A DNA stretch of 64,000 nucleotides from Reclinomonas americana ATCC 50394 (lineage: Eukaryota > Jakobida > Jakobea > Jakobida): NCBI GenBank assembly GCA_048213135.1, contig PS015009.1, positions 1,116,001 through 1,180,000 on the forward strand, written 5' to 3'. The notes under the pieces were generated by a model. It did not search any database. It saw nothing but the letters and a program-made list of their open reading frames with translations, and was not told the origin of the DNA. Positions 40,750 to 49,645 of the stretch are shown here, piece by piece (position 1 is the first letter of the stretch; each line of letters starts with the position of its first letter). A program made the translations under genes and the position numbers.

Positions 40750-41478
40750 TTAAGAATATAATCCCCCGTTAACGGAAATGATTTCCCCTGTAATATACCC
40801 CGATTCCGGCGAAGCGAGAAAACCCACGGTATGGGCCACTTCTTCGGGTGTGCCGAAACGTTTTACCGGTATCTGCGCCTTCAGTTCTTTTTCATCAAGT
40901 CCTTCGGTCATGTCTGTTTTTATAAAACCAGGTGCTACGGCATTCACCGTTACTCCTTTCCTGCCCACTTCCTGCGCCAGTGCTTTGGTAGCACCGATTA
41001 CGGCTGCTTTGGCCGCGGAATAGTTGGTTTGCCCGGGTAAGCCTTTCAATCCTGAAAGCGATACGATATTGATGATGCGTCCGTATCTCTTCAGCAGCAT
41101 ACTGTTGATAAGTGCCCTGGTTACAAAGAAAAATCCATCCAGGCTCGTCTTGAGTACACGGTCCCATTGTTCATCCAGCATGAAGATCATCAGTGCATCT
41201 TCGCGTATGCCGGCATTGTTCACCAGCACTTCCACGTGATCATCGGGATGCGCTTCTGTCCAGGCAGTGATCCTGCTTTGTATCTCTTCGCGGTTGGCCA
41301 CATCAAATGGCAGCAGTTCCGCGGTAACGCCTTTCTCTTCCACCAGGGCCTTGGTTTGCAGGGCCTCGGTTTCGTTGGAGCGGTAGTTGATAAGAATATG
41401 GTATCCCATACCGGCCAGTTGTACGCATATGGCCCTGCCAATGCCTCTCGACCCGCCTGTAACTAATGCAAATTTCAT
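40750..41478 (-). CDS. 3-oxoacyl-ACP reductase (FabG-like SDR)
   Basis: 242 residues, classic short-chain dehydrogenase/reductase. Cofactor motif VTGGSRGIGRAI, NNAG at VNNAGIREDAL, catalytic Ser in VSLSGLKGLPG, and Tyr-Lys in TNYSAAKAAVIGATK, then VAPGFIKTDMTEG. It reduces 3-oxoacyl-ACP to the 3-hydroxy form with NADPH. It lies in the operon next to a KS, so it is the pathway-specific reductase (ApeQ-like), not the housekeeping FabG, although a housekeeping copy elsewhere cannot be excluded. Confidence 0.93.
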   Translation of the reverse strand: MKFALVTGGSRGIGRAICVQLAGMGYHILINYRSNETEALQTKALVEEKGVTAELLPFDVANREEIQSRITAWTEAHPDDHVEVLVNNAGIREDALMIFMLDEQWDRVLKTSLDGFFFVTRALINSMLLKRYGRIINIVSLSGLKGLPGQTNYSAAKAAVIGATKALAQEVGRKGVTVNAVAPGFIKTDMTEGLDEKELKAQIPVKRFGTPEEVAHTVGFLASPESGYITGEIISVNGGLYS

Positions 41479-41524
41479 TGGTTTATCTCAGTAATTTTTA
41501 TGGTTGGGATTTTTTTGCAGTTCC

Positions 41525-43087
41525 TTAAGAAGGGTTGCCGTTGGCAAAAGAGAGCAGCAGCGGCGATTCTTCGAAATATTTCCTGATCCTTTCCAGGTCC
41601 TTGTATTTGGGTTCGTCCTCCACGAATTTGGGGAACAGTTTCCTGATCTCTTTATATACATTTCTTGTGGCGGTTGACAACCTGGGTTCACATTTGAGGT
41701 AGTCGATCGCCTGCAGTACGGTCATCATTTGTATGGCGAGTACTTCAAACGAGTTGTCGATCACTTTTTTGGTGATGAGTGCGGCATTGCAGCCCATGCT
41801 CACGATATCCTGGTTGTCGTTGTTGTTGGGGATGCTGTGCACATACATAGGGAAAGAGAGCGTTTGGTTCTCTGCCACGGTGGATGTTGCGGTGAATTGC
41901 ATACCCTGCATACCGAAGTTGAAGCCCAGCACGCCCAGGTTAACGAACGGCGGGAATTTTTTATTCAGTTTTTCGTTGAGCAGGTAGTTCAGCTGGCGCT
42001 CCGAAAGCATGGACAGCTTGGTAACGGCAGTCTTCAGCTTATCCATTTCCAGCGATACATAGTCGCCGTGGAAATTGCCGCCATGGAAAATATTTTTATT
42101 CTGGTGATCGATAACCGGGTTGTCGTTCACCGAGTTCAGTTCGTTGACCAATACATTCTCGGCCTGCAGGATGGTATCGTAGATAGGGCCCAGTACCTGT
42201 GTTACGCAGCGGAGGGAATAGTATTCCTGTACTTTGTCCTCAAACACTTCCTGGTTCAGGTTGTCTGGGTTGTACAGGTGTTCCGAACGGTCGCGGATCA
42301 TTTTGCTGTCGCTGAGGATATTCCTGAGCATGGCGGCGATCTTGTTCTGCCCGGCGTGTTTTTTTACCTGGTTCAGTTCCTGTGAGTAGTGGTCATCGAA
42401 TGCTTCCACCACTTCATTGATCATGGCCGACAGCATTACCGACCATTCCAGCAGTTTTTGTGCCTGGATGATGTTGAGCGACCCGATGCCCGTCATGGCC
42501 GAAGTGCCATTGAGGGTAGCCAGGCCTTCCCGGATATAGATGGAAAGAGGCTTTATACCTAATTTTTTGAATACATCTGCAGTAGGCTGTACCTGGCCTT
42601 CATAGATCACTTCGCCTTCGCCGATGAGTACCAGCGCCAGGTGGGCCAGTTGTACCAGGTCGCCGCTGGCGCCTACGCCACCGTGTTCGAAAATGCAGGG
42701 GGCAACGTCTTTATTGATCAGTTCTTTCAGCAGTTCCACCGTATCGGTATGTACGCCGGAGTAGGCCTGTATCATACTGTTGAGGCGGGCGATCATTACA
42801 GCCTTCACCATCAGGGGGTCCATGAGCTTGCCCCCGCCAGAGCTGTGGCTGCGGATGAGGTTGTACTGGAGCTGGAGCAGGTTCTCTTCGCTTACCTTGT
42901 ACTGTGCCATAGGGCCAAAGCCCGTATTGATGCCGTAAATGAGCTTATTGGAAGAAAATTGCTGTAAAAAGGCATAGTTAACCGCTACTTTTTCAACGGC
43001 TTCCTTGTTTAATTCCACCTTTTCTTTCTTAAACAAAATATCTGAAAAACTGTCCAGGGAAAGTGTTCCTCCGCCTACATTGATCAT
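41525..43087 (-). CDS. Aromatic amino acid ammonia-lyase (tyrosine/histidine ammonia-lyase family)
   Basis: 520 residues, the right size for the MIO-dependent lyases. The Ala-Ser-Gly triad that self-condenses to the MIO prosthetic group is at residues 140-142 (GGVGASGDLVQLAH). Other family parts: YGINTGFGPM and NDNPVIDHQ. As first gene of the flexirubin operon it should make 4-coumaric acid from tyrosine as the starter, as reported for flexirubin formation in Chitinophaga. The residues at the specificity pocket read Ser80-His81, a pattern seen in histidine ammonia-lyases (the classic TAL has His-Leu), so the substrate rests on context. A -7 promoter element lies 24 bp upstream. Confidence 0.85.
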   Translation of the reverse strand: MINVGGGTLSLDSFSDILFKKEKVELNKEAVEKVAVNYAFLQQFSSNKLIYGINTGFGPMAQYKVSEENLLQLQYNLIRSHSSGGGKLMDPLMVKAVMIARLNSMIQAYSGVHTDTVELLKELINKDVAPCIFEHGGVGASGDLVQLAHLALVLIGEGEVIYEGQVQPTADVFKKLGIKPLSIYIREGLATLNGTSAMTGIGSLNIIQAQKLLEWSVMLSAMINEVVEAFDDHYSQELNQVKKHAGQNKIAAMLRNILSDSKMIRDRSEHLYNPDNLNQEVFEDKVQEYYSLRCVTQVLGPIYDTILQAENVLVNELNSVNDNPVIDHQNKNIFHGGNFHGDYVSLEMDKLKTAVTKLSMLSERQLNYLLNEKLNKKFPPFVNLGVLGFNFGMQGMQFTATSTVAENQTLSFPMYVHSIPNNNDNQDIVSMGCNAALITKKVIDNSFEVLAIQMMTVLQAIDYLKCEPRLSTATRNVYKEIRKLFPKFVEDEPKYKDLERIRKYFEESPLLLSFANGNPS

Positions 43088-43110
43088 GTTCCTAATTGAT
43101 TTTTTCTTCG

Positions 43111-43118
43111 CAAAAGTA
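43111..43118 (-). promoter_or_regulatory. Promoter -7 element of the main flexirubin operon
   Basis: TACTTTTG on the minus strand matches TAnnTTTG exactly and lies 24 bp before the ammonia-lyase ATG at 43087. No other gene in the following 15.7 kb shows a stronger candidate. A well-placed -33 TTG is not evident. Confidence 0.5.
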
Positions 43119-43318
43119 TTTTAATAACTGAACAAGTAAAAATAGAATAAAGAATCCAGATTCGGGCCTTTTGTATGGTATTCCGGCCTGTTTTTGCCCA
43201 GGGAAGAGCGATTTGAGGCGGTTTGCAATGATAGGACTGATTGGCCTGGTAACGCATCCGTGCTGATACGGATTTTGGCGGATTTTTGTTTTCTTTGCCC
43301 CCGACTAAAACCAGCAAG

Positions 43319-44941
43319 ATGAAACCAACAGGATTTTGGGCTGCATTGGCAGCCATTTTATTTATGGGGATTACAGTACGGGGGCAGTTCGCGACCGTTG
43401 CTGAAGGCCCTTCATTCAAAGAGGATACAGACGCTTTTTACAGGTTACTGGCGATGAAAGACGGAAGTGTTTTTGTACTTGCTGTAAATGTCGATCATGG
43501 TATCGACCTCCAGTTGTACGGGCCAGATCATAAGATGGTTACCACTACCCGGGTTGAACCCTCTTATGGAAAGCTGAAAAAGGGCGGTGTTGAAAAGGCT
43601 TTTGAGATCAACGGGGATGTTGTTCTGATGATCAATGAGCTGGATGAAAAAGTACCGGTTCTGTATCGCATAGTGCTTGATGGAAAGACAGGCAAACTGA
43701 AGAGCGAGGAAAAGATAGCGGAGATGCGAAAACTGAAACGCGGTTTTTTACGTGTGCTTTCCCAGCCCAATGAGCAACCCGGAAAGTTCTATATTGGGTG
43801 CAGCGACATATCTGATTCCTACGCTGTTGCGTTCTGTGATGATTCCGAAAGCGGTGACACAAAGAATATCACAATCATTGCTTATGACGGCGATCATAAA
43901 GAGATCAAACGTGGCCGCTATACATTTACCGATCGTGAGGAAAATTCTCTCATGCTGCAGGATGTCAATGTTCTTGAACCCGGGAACGTAAACCTGCTTT
44001 TAAGGCATGCTTCGTATCCTTATACTGTCAGGGGCGGCCTTTTCGGTAAAACCGTGGGAAGCCGGAAGGAAAAAGAAATGATAGCCTATATCCCCAACGG
44101 CAGTACCGGTATCACATTGGTGGACCTGCCTTTTTCCGAGGACAGCGTTATGCGGGACGCAAAACTCCGGTATAACCCACATACCAAAAAACTGATCATG
44201 GCAGCGAAATATTTTTCTATCGGGGGGAAAAGTAACTGGAATATGAGTTTTATTGCCACTATTGACCCGGTGACAAAGCAGGTGGAAAACAGGATGCTCT
44301 CCCAACCCAGCAATGAACTGATCGAAAAAGCAGGCCAGATCTATGGAAAGGAATATGTATACAACGGCACGCCGGAAGAAGTGCTGATTAATGAAGATGG
44401 CACCATCACCGTCGTAAATGAACACTGGTACTGGTATACCAATACCAGCTCCAGGGGAACAGTTGTCAGCTATAGCCTGGAAACATACATGATTGTGGTA
44501 GACACCTATGACAGGTCTGGGAAACTGATACAAAACTACATGATACCCAGGAGCACTTCCCATTCAGCAGCCAATACATTTTCCTATGGCAGCGGCTTCG
44601 GTAATGAGTTTAAAAAGTTCTTTTTTATTAAGGGGAAGAATGGAGATTTTGTCCTGATCAATGACACCCGCCGCAATATTGATAAGATTGCCGATAACCA
44701 GCAACCTATACAGATCATGAGTACGGCCGACTGTGACGCCTATTATTTCCCGCTTTCCGGGAAGGATGTTATTCCCCAGCGGAAATATATTTTCGGGGAA
44801 GGTGAAAAAAAGACCGACAGGACTATGGCAGCACTGGGTCTTTCTACCTACAGTAAAAAAGATGACCTGCTGGTCACCATTCGAAAATCCAATACGGAAA
44901 AATTCAGGGACATTAACGTGGTATGGCTTAAACCTCAATAA
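43319..44941 (+). CDS. Large secreted hypothetical protein
   Basis: 540 residues from the ATG at 43319 (an in-frame start at 43286 gives an unlikely N-terminus). Signal peptide FWAALAAILFMGITVRGQ. The mature part is beta-rich and hydrophilic with repeated LVT/MVTTTR-type strands and a propeller-like look (KLIMAAKYFSIGGKSNWNMS, TITVVNEHWYWYTNT). I do not recognise a family. It is the first of three rightward genes inserted between the two leftward pigment operons and is closed by a strong terminator. It may be surface-exposed or periplasmic; link with pigment is only by position. Confidence 0.65.
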   Translation: MKPTGFWAALAAILFMGITVRGQFATVAEGPSFKEDTDAFYRLLAMKDGSVFVLAVNVDHGIDLQLYGPDHKMVTTTRVEPSYGKLKKGGVEKAFEINGDVVLMINELDEKVPVLYRIVLDGKTGKLKSEEKIAEMRKLKRGFLRVLSQPNEQPGKFYIGCSDISDSYAVAFCDDSESGDTKNITIIAYDGDHKEIKRGRYTFTDREENSLMLQDVNVLEPGNVNLLLRHASYPYTVRGGLFGKTVGSRKEKEMIAYIPNGSTGITLVDLPFSEDSVMRDAKLRYNPHTKKLIMAAKYFSIGGKSNWNMSFIATIDPVTKQVENRMLSQPSNELIEKAGQIYGKEYVYNGTPEEVLINEDGTITVVNEHWYWYTNTSSRGTVVSYSLETYMIVVDTYDRSGKLIQNYMIPRSTSHSAANTFSYGSGFGNEFKKFFFIKGKNGDFVLINDTRRNIDKIADNQQPIQIMSTADCDAYYFPLSGKDVIPQRKYIFGEGEKKTDRTMAALGLSTYSKKDDLLVTIRKSNTEKFRDINVVWLKPQ

Positions 44942-44971
44942 TAATTTAACGATAATAATAATAAAATACCG

Positions 44972-45010
44972 GCCGGTACGTACTTCCCGTACCGGCTCTT
45001 TTATTATTTT
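44972..45010 (+). terminator. Strong rho-independent terminator
   Basis: GCCGGTACG and CGTACCGGC form a perfect 9-bp stem with loop TACTTCC, followed by TCTTTTATTATTTTT. It ends the transcript of the 540-residue secreted protein. Confidence 0.9.
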
Positions 45011-45030
45011 TATACCCTAAAATTCATGTA

Positions 45031-45606
45031 ATGAAACAATTTTTCTCCGGCCTGCTGGCTCTTATGCTGATGGGAGCCGCCAGTGCACAAAAAGTAAAAA
45101 CATCAAGCGGCAACCCCGACATCCTGAAGTCTGAAACCTCCGTAAACGTAGAATTTGTTTATGATGGCATGTCTGTAGGCAAGTACAAAACCGAGCAGGA
45201 ATATGTAGCCGCCAAAACATCAGAATACAATTCCAAGGAAGCCGGAAAAGGTGACTCCTGGGCACAGAGCTGGCAGACGAGCAAAGCCAACCGCTACCAG
45301 CCCAAATTTATAGAACTGTTCACCGAGAACAGCAAGATGACGATCGATAAAAATGCCAAATACACCATTATTTTCAAAACATTGTCCATTGAGCCCGGTT
45401 TCAATATCGGTATTACCCGTAAAAATGCCCAGATCGATGCCGAGATCTGGATCGTGGAAACTGCCAATAAAGACAATAAGGTTGCTGTGCTTACAGTAAG
45501 TGACGTTCCGGGCGGCACCGCTTTTGGTTATGATTTCGATACCGGCCTCCGTATTTCCGAAGCCTATGCCAACGCTGGCAAAAAGCTGGGAAAATTCATT
45601 AAGTAA
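45031..45606 (+). CDS. Secreted hypothetical protein, paralogue 1
   Basis: 191 residues, signal peptide FFSGLLALMLMGAASAQ. The mature part is beta-rich with ILKSETSVNVEFVYDGMSVG, KGDSWAQSWQTSK and YTIIFKTLSIEPGFNIGITR, then EIWIVETANKDNKV, closing with KLGKFIK. The next gene (45.7 kb) shares the same order of motifs (ILKDEKSINIEFSYENM, SGDKWAQDWEDDK, AWIVETANKTKKL, ALGKFIK), so the two arose by tandem duplication. It carries its own terminator. Function unknown. Confidence 0.7.
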   Translation: MKQFFSGLLALMLMGAASAQKVKTSSGNPDILKSETSVNVEFVYDGMSVGKYKTEQEYVAAKTSEYNSKEAGKGDSWAQSWQTSKANRYQPKFIELFTENSKMTIDKNAKYTIIFKTLSIEPGFNIGITRKNAQIDAEIWIVETANKDNKVAVLTVSDVPGGTAFGYDFDTGLRISEAYANAGKKLGKFIK

Positions 45607-45630
45607 CTGCTTTTCGATCCTCGTTTGATA

Positions 45631-45657
45631 AAAGTTCCCCTCCGTGGGAACTTTTTT
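45631..45657 (+). terminator. Rho-independent terminator
   Basis: AAAGTTCCC and GGGAACTTT form a perfect 9-bp stem around CTCCGT, followed by TTTTG. It lies 25 bp after the stop of paralogue 1 and separates it from paralogue 2. Confidence 0.9.
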
Positions 45658-45688
45658 GTAATATGCAGGTCTTATAATAAACTCAAGT

Positions 45689-46294
45689 ATGAAAAAGACG
45701 CTGCAACTGCTGGCTGTATTGCTCACCTTCGCTTTATCCCACAAGGCCATTGGCCAGGACGTAAACCTGAACAAAGGCGACATCAGCATCCTGAAAGACG
45801 AAAAATCGATCAATATCGAATTCAGCTATGAGAACATGACGATCAGCGATTATGGTAAAGAGGAAAAGTTCATCAGGATAAAAAAAGAAGAACACAATGC
45901 CAAGGTGCCCGGCAGTGGCGACAAATGGGCGCAGGATTGGGAAGATGATAAAAAAGGAAAATTTGAGCCCCGCTTCATCGAACGTTTTACCGAGGCCAGC
46001 AAACTCACTTTGAATAAAGAGGCGAAGTATACACTGGTATTCCGCACCAAAACAATAGAAGGCGGTTACAGCATCGGCATCTCAAAAAAGAATGCCACCA
46101 TCGACGGAGAAGCCTGGATCGTTGAAACGGCCAACAAAACTAAAAAACTGGTAACCTTTACCATTGACGCCGCCCCTGAAAGTATGTGGCGTGGCGCAGC
46201 TTTCGACAGCGGCGACCGCATTTCACAAGCCTATATGCTGGCCGCCAAAGCATTGGGTAAATTCATTAAGAAAGAATCCAAAAAATCTGACTGA
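45689..46294 (+). CDS. Secreted hypothetical protein, paralogue 2
   Basis: 201 residues with signal peptide TLQLLAVLLTFALSHKAIGQ. It shares clear similarity across its length with the 191-residue gene just upstream, with the same Trp-Ala-Gln, IVETANK and C-terminal GKFIK motifs and about the same spacing. A charged tail (KKESKKSD) is added. Two terminators separate the pair, so each is controlled on its own. It ends 12 bp from the convergent ligase gene. Function unknown. Confidence 0.7.
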   Translation: MKKTLQLLAVLLTFALSHKAIGQDVNLNKGDISILKDEKSINIEFSYENMTISDYGKEEKFIRIKKEEHNAKVPGSGDKWAQDWEDDKKGKFEPRFIERFTEASKLTLNKEAKYTLVFRTKTIEGGYSIGISKKNATIDGEAWIVETANKTKKLVTFTIDAAPESMWRGAAFDSGDRISQAYMLAAKALGKFIKKESKKSD

Positions 46295-46305
46295 TAACAA
46301 CGGGC

Positions 46306-47598
46306 TCAGCGCCGGTCAATAAATTTCACCGCTTTTCTTCCTCCTTCAGGAAACTGGATCTGCTGCATCTGTTCGGCGGATACGTACCTGATGTGCGGGC
46401 TCACCCTGAGTTTGGCCTGCAGGTAAGCCCTGATCTTCCTGTCCGACTCTTCATTGTTATGGACCGGCAGCAGGTGAAGCGTTACTTCGTCCATACCCAC
46501 TTCATTGCTGTACACTTCGGCTACATATTCTTTGATGTATTCCAGTTCGTTGAGCATATCGAAAAGGGAAGGCGGATATAACGTAGTTCCCTTGAATTTG
46601 ATCATTTGTTTTTTTCGGCCTACAATAGGCGTCAGGCGCAGGGTGTTTCTTCCGCAGGAACAGGGCGTGTCGTCATACACACAAATGTCACCCGTTCGGT
46701 AGCGCAGCAAAGGCATGCCTTCTACACCCAGCGTGGTAATGGTTACTTCACCGGGCTGGCCGGGGGCAACCGGCTGGTGGGTTTCATCCAGCAATTCCAC
46801 AATCAGCAGTTCGGGTTGCAGGTGACCACCCCTGCAGGCGGTGCATTCCGTGAACGCGGTCTGCATTTCGGTAGAAGCGTAAGTAGAAAACAGTTTGATG
46901 TTCCAGGCATCGGTTATTCTTTTGCCCAGCGTGTTCAGCGTAAAGTCAGTATTCCGGATATTTTCCCCGATGCAGATGGCTTTCTTCACCGAACTGCTGT
47001 TCACATCTATATTATGGTCCGCGGCATATTGCACCAGTTTTAAAATAAAGGAAGGCACCGCTACAATAGCCGTAGGTTTCAACCGGAATATAGTTTCCCA
47101 TTGCAATGACGGTACACCCGGCCCCAGCCTGATGATGCCCGCCCCCATCTGCCGTAACCCTGAATAGTAGGCCATGCCGGCCATGAACTGCCGGTCGAGC
47201 GTAAGCATGAGCTGGTACACATCACCAGCTTCGCCATCGGCACTTACAAAAGAGGAATACTCATTATATGCTAAACGGGTTAGATCGTTTTCGGTAAGCG
47301 CAACGGTAACCGGGCTGCCGAGTGTACCCGATGTGGAACTGTACTCAATGATTTTATTACGGGGCACACAAAGAAAATCATCATTGCGCTGCTGCAGGTC
47401 TTCCTTGCTGGTGGTGGGCAGGGCCGACAGGTCTTCCAGCGTTTTTATCCCTTTGGAATTGAAGCGTGCCTGGGTGAAGAGCTCCCGGTAAAACGCGGAA
47501 TGCTCATTGACATAGGCAATTGTTTCCTGCAATTTTTTTTCCTGCATGGCTTTGATCTGCGCCTTGTCAAGAAAAGCATTTTCTGTTGAGTAATTCAT
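46306..47598 (-). CDS. AMP-forming acyl ligase (PaaK-like)
   Basis: 430 residues. The nucleotide-binding motif is EYSSTSGTLGSPVTV, the aromatic pocket region is FSTYASTEMQTAF (adenylate-forming YGxTE motif as STE), and the C-terminal YRTGDICVY holds the acidic Asp. Two CxxC-like clusters (TECTACRGG and TPCSCGRN) suggest a bound metal, as in phenylacetate-CoA ligases. It should activate the aryl acid, expected to be a coumarate-type acid, onto CoA or an ACP. Start overlaps the AcpS stop by four bases. It is the last gene in the second leftward operon and matches the ApeH-type role. Confidence 0.85.
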   Translation of the reverse strand: MNYSTENAFLDKAQIKAMQEKKLQETIAYVNEHSAFYRELFTQARFNSKGIKTLEDLSALPTTSKEDLQQRNDDFLCVPRNKIIEYSSTSGTLGSPVTVALTENDLTRLAYNEYSSFVSADGEAGDVYQLMLTLDRQFMAGMAYYSGLRQMGAGIIRLGPGVPSLQWETIFRLKPTAIVAVPSFILKLVQYAADHNIDVNSSSVKKAICIGENIRNTDFTLNTLGKRITDAWNIKLFSTYASTEMQTAFTECTACRGGHLQPELLIVELLDETHQPVAPGQPGEVTITTLGVEGMPLLRYRTGDICVYDDTPCSCGRNTLRLTPIVGRKKQMIKFKGTTLYPPSLFDMLNELEYIKEYVAEVYSNEVGMDEVTLHLLPVHNNEESDRKIRAYLQAKLRVSPHIRYVSAEQMQQIQFPEGGRKAVKFIDRR

Positions 47599-47972
47599 AC
47601 ACTTTCAATTATTACCATGGCGCAGGCCATTGATTTAAGGTGCGACAGAGATACGAATATTTTCCCGATGTTCATACGTTCGGCCGTTTCCGCGGTAGTG
47701 CCCAGCAATCGTATGTGCGGACGGCCTTCTTCATCATTGTAAACCTCTATTTCATTGAACGCGGTGCCGGTGCGCCAGCCTGTACCCATCGCTTTCAGGA
47801 AAGCTTCCTTGGCAGCGAAACGCGCCGCGTAATGTTCGTATTTGTTGGTCATGGTTTCACAATAACTGATCTCCGCAGGGGAAAACACGAGTTCCCGGAA
47901 ACCAGGTCTTTCGCCTGTTTTATGGGCTACCCTTTCCACTTCTATCAAATCTGTTCCAATACCAACTATCAT
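47595..47972 (-). CDS. acpS: Holo-ACP synthase (4'-phosphopantetheinyl transferase)
   Basis: 125 residues, the usual length for AcpS. Signature MIVGIGTDLIEVERV carries the Asp metal ligand, and YAARFAAKEAFLKAMGTGW carries the Glu and Lys motif. It moves phosphopantetheine from CoA to the Ser of ACPs. In a pigment locus with three ACPs, it probably activates these dedicated carriers, though it may also be the cell's general AcpS. It overlaps the ligase by four bases, and the Ntn hydrolase is 2 bp away, so it is fully embedded in the operon. Confidence 0.93.
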   Translation of the reverse strand: MIVGIGTDLIEVERVAHKTGERPGFRELVFSPAEISYCETMTNKYEHYAARFAAKEAFLKAMGTGWRTGTAFNEIEVYNDEEGRPHIRLLGTTAETAERMNIGKIFVSLSHLKSMACAMVIIESV

Positions 47973-47974
47973 AA

Positions 47975-49645
47975 TTATGGCGCCAGTTTTTTGTTGATCT
48001 TTTTGACCTGGTCCCTGATGTGGTCTTCCTCTTTTTTTGTCGCTATTACTTTCGTAAGCGCAACCTGGTACATCTGCAATGCTTGCTGGTACTGCTTTTG
48101 TTTATAGAGGTAGTCGCCGGCCAGCACATAGGTGTGGTAAAAGCCGGGGTTACTCGCCACCAGGCTGTCGGTGTTCACCGTACCACCATCAGCTATCCGC
48201 TGCTTAAAGTTACGGAACAACTCAAAACTGCGGAAAGCGGGTGTAAGCAGGAAACTGTCGGCCGCCACGGTTAATGAACTGTCGGCAATCTCCCGGTCCT
48301 GTTTCATGCCTTTTAATCCAAATATTTTATTCAGGTCGTAGGCCACGAATTTTCCCAGTTGCCAGGGCGATGTAGATACCCATACCAGTCTTTTTTCCGG
48401 TTCAAAAACGATGGAGTGATGGGCGATCAGCTGGTTGATGGCTTTTTCATTACCCATGCCAATATCGGCACCATGCAGGCCCTTACGGTCGCGGAGAATG
48501 TTGATGGTCTTTTGAACCGTATTCTTCCCGTTGGAGTCGAGCAGTTCCACCAGCCGTTCGTAACGGTAAGGCGAAGCGCTTTCATTCATCTGTTCCACGT
48601 TCTTCTTCGATTGTGCGAGACCGTTACTCTGGAAGTGGTTGGTGCAGATGATATAATCTTTATGCGGATCGTATACATCCAGCATATCGGGTGTTTTTTC
48701 AATGATAACGGCCTTGTGGTCTTCGGCGGAAGCTACCAGGAAGGATTCGGAAACAAACATATGCCTTGACCTGGCGATCTGTATGGCTTCTTTGATATTG
48801 GAAGCGTATTGCAGTATCTCCCTGGTAACAAGCGATACCGGCGTAGCGGAGCCCAGCGGGTAATCGGATTTGGCGGCATTGATGGTTACCGACAATCCTT
48901 TTTCATTCATACCGCTTACAGCGCCGATGAAGCCGCCCCAGGTTACGGTCATGAATTTGTGACCGGTTTTGGGATTGAAAAACGCGACGATCTTATCTTC
49001 CGCGAAAGCATCGCCAACATAGAAATCGAAGTTGCGGCCAATGATCATGGTGCTGTCGGCAGACCGGTTATCCCAGGTACCAAATGATGTACAGCCCACC
49101 AGTGCCATACTTTGCAGGGCATGGCCAATGTCGTGTGCCGCGTGATAGTTCAGCAGGCGCTGGTAATTGGAGCCCAGCCATTTGAACTTTTCCGATGCGG
49201 ATTCTGAAATACCGAATATCTCTTCGCGGTATTCGTCTTTTATATTTTTATCCAGGTTGCGGTTGAACCAGCCGATGAAATATTTGAGGTACTGGCGGGT
49301 AAACTCCGACGGTATCATTTTTTTGATCTGGTCGGTAAAATGTTCTTCCTGGCGTACCACCAGTTCTTTGGTCAGTTTGCCGTTGATAACGCCCCGTTCA
49401 AACGCATCGCCTTCCACATACAGTTCGTAAAGGCCGCTGCCGCTTTTGCGGAACCAGTTATCATTGAGGGTATAGAAACCGGGGCTTACTTCAGTCCGCT
49501 GCAATTGCAGGCTGCTCATATCGGCCGGTTTGGGGTCAGGCACTTTGGATACCTGCACCAGGTAAATGGCAAAGATCACCAGCAGCAGCAATAATATGCC
49601 GAAGACAATACCAACCCGTTTCCAGAATTTCCTGCGTTTAAGCAT
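47975..49645 (-). CDS. C45-type Ntn hydrolase with N-terminal membrane anchor
   Basis: 556 residues. One transmembrane helix at residues about 12-31, then an extracytoplasmic domain with ALVGCTSFGTW, where Cys185 fits the self-processing nucleophile of the C45/acyl-CoA:6-aminopenicillanate family. It is followed by GRNFDFYVGDAFAEDK and VTWGGFIGAVSGMNEKGLSV. The last 90 residues form helical repeats (LAGDYLYKQKQYQQALQMYQ) of TPR-like look. The family cleaves or transfers acyl groups on amides. In an aryl-polyene operon it could release or attach the polyene outside the cytoplasm. The start overlaps the CrtI-like gene by 8 bp. Confidence 0.8.
   Translation of the reverse strand: MLKRRKFWKRVGIVFGILLLLLVIFAIYLVQVSKVPDPKPADMSSLQLQRTEVSPGFYTLNDNWFRKSGSGLYELYVEGDAFERGVINGKLTKELVVRQEEHFTDQIKKMIPSEFTRQYLKYFIGWFNRNLDKNIKDEYREEIFGISESASEKFKWLGSNYQRLLNYHAAHDIGHALQSMALVGCTSFGTWDNRSADSTMIIGRNFDFYVGDAFAEDKIVAFFNPKTGHKFMTVTWGGFIGAVSGMNEKGLSVTINAAKSDYPLGSATPVSLVTREILQYASNIKEAIQIARSRHMFVSESFLVASAEDHKAVIIEKTPDMLDVYDPHKDYIICTNHFQSNGLAQSKKNVEQMNESASPYRYERLVELLDSNGKNTVQKTINILRDRKGLHGADIGMGNEKAINQLIAHHSIVFEPEKRLVWVSTSPWQLGKFVAYDLNKIFGLKGMKQDREIADSSLTVAADSFLLTPAFRSFELFRNFKQRIADGGTVNTDSLVASNPGFYHTYVLAGDYLYKQKQYQQALQMYQVALTKVIATKKEEDHIRDQVKKINKKLAP

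Noticed and set aside
41729-42385. 218-residue plus-strand frame within the ammonia-lyase gene
   Set aside because: Antisense to a well-supported gene; Val-rich and His-rich composition is typical of reverse-complement reading.
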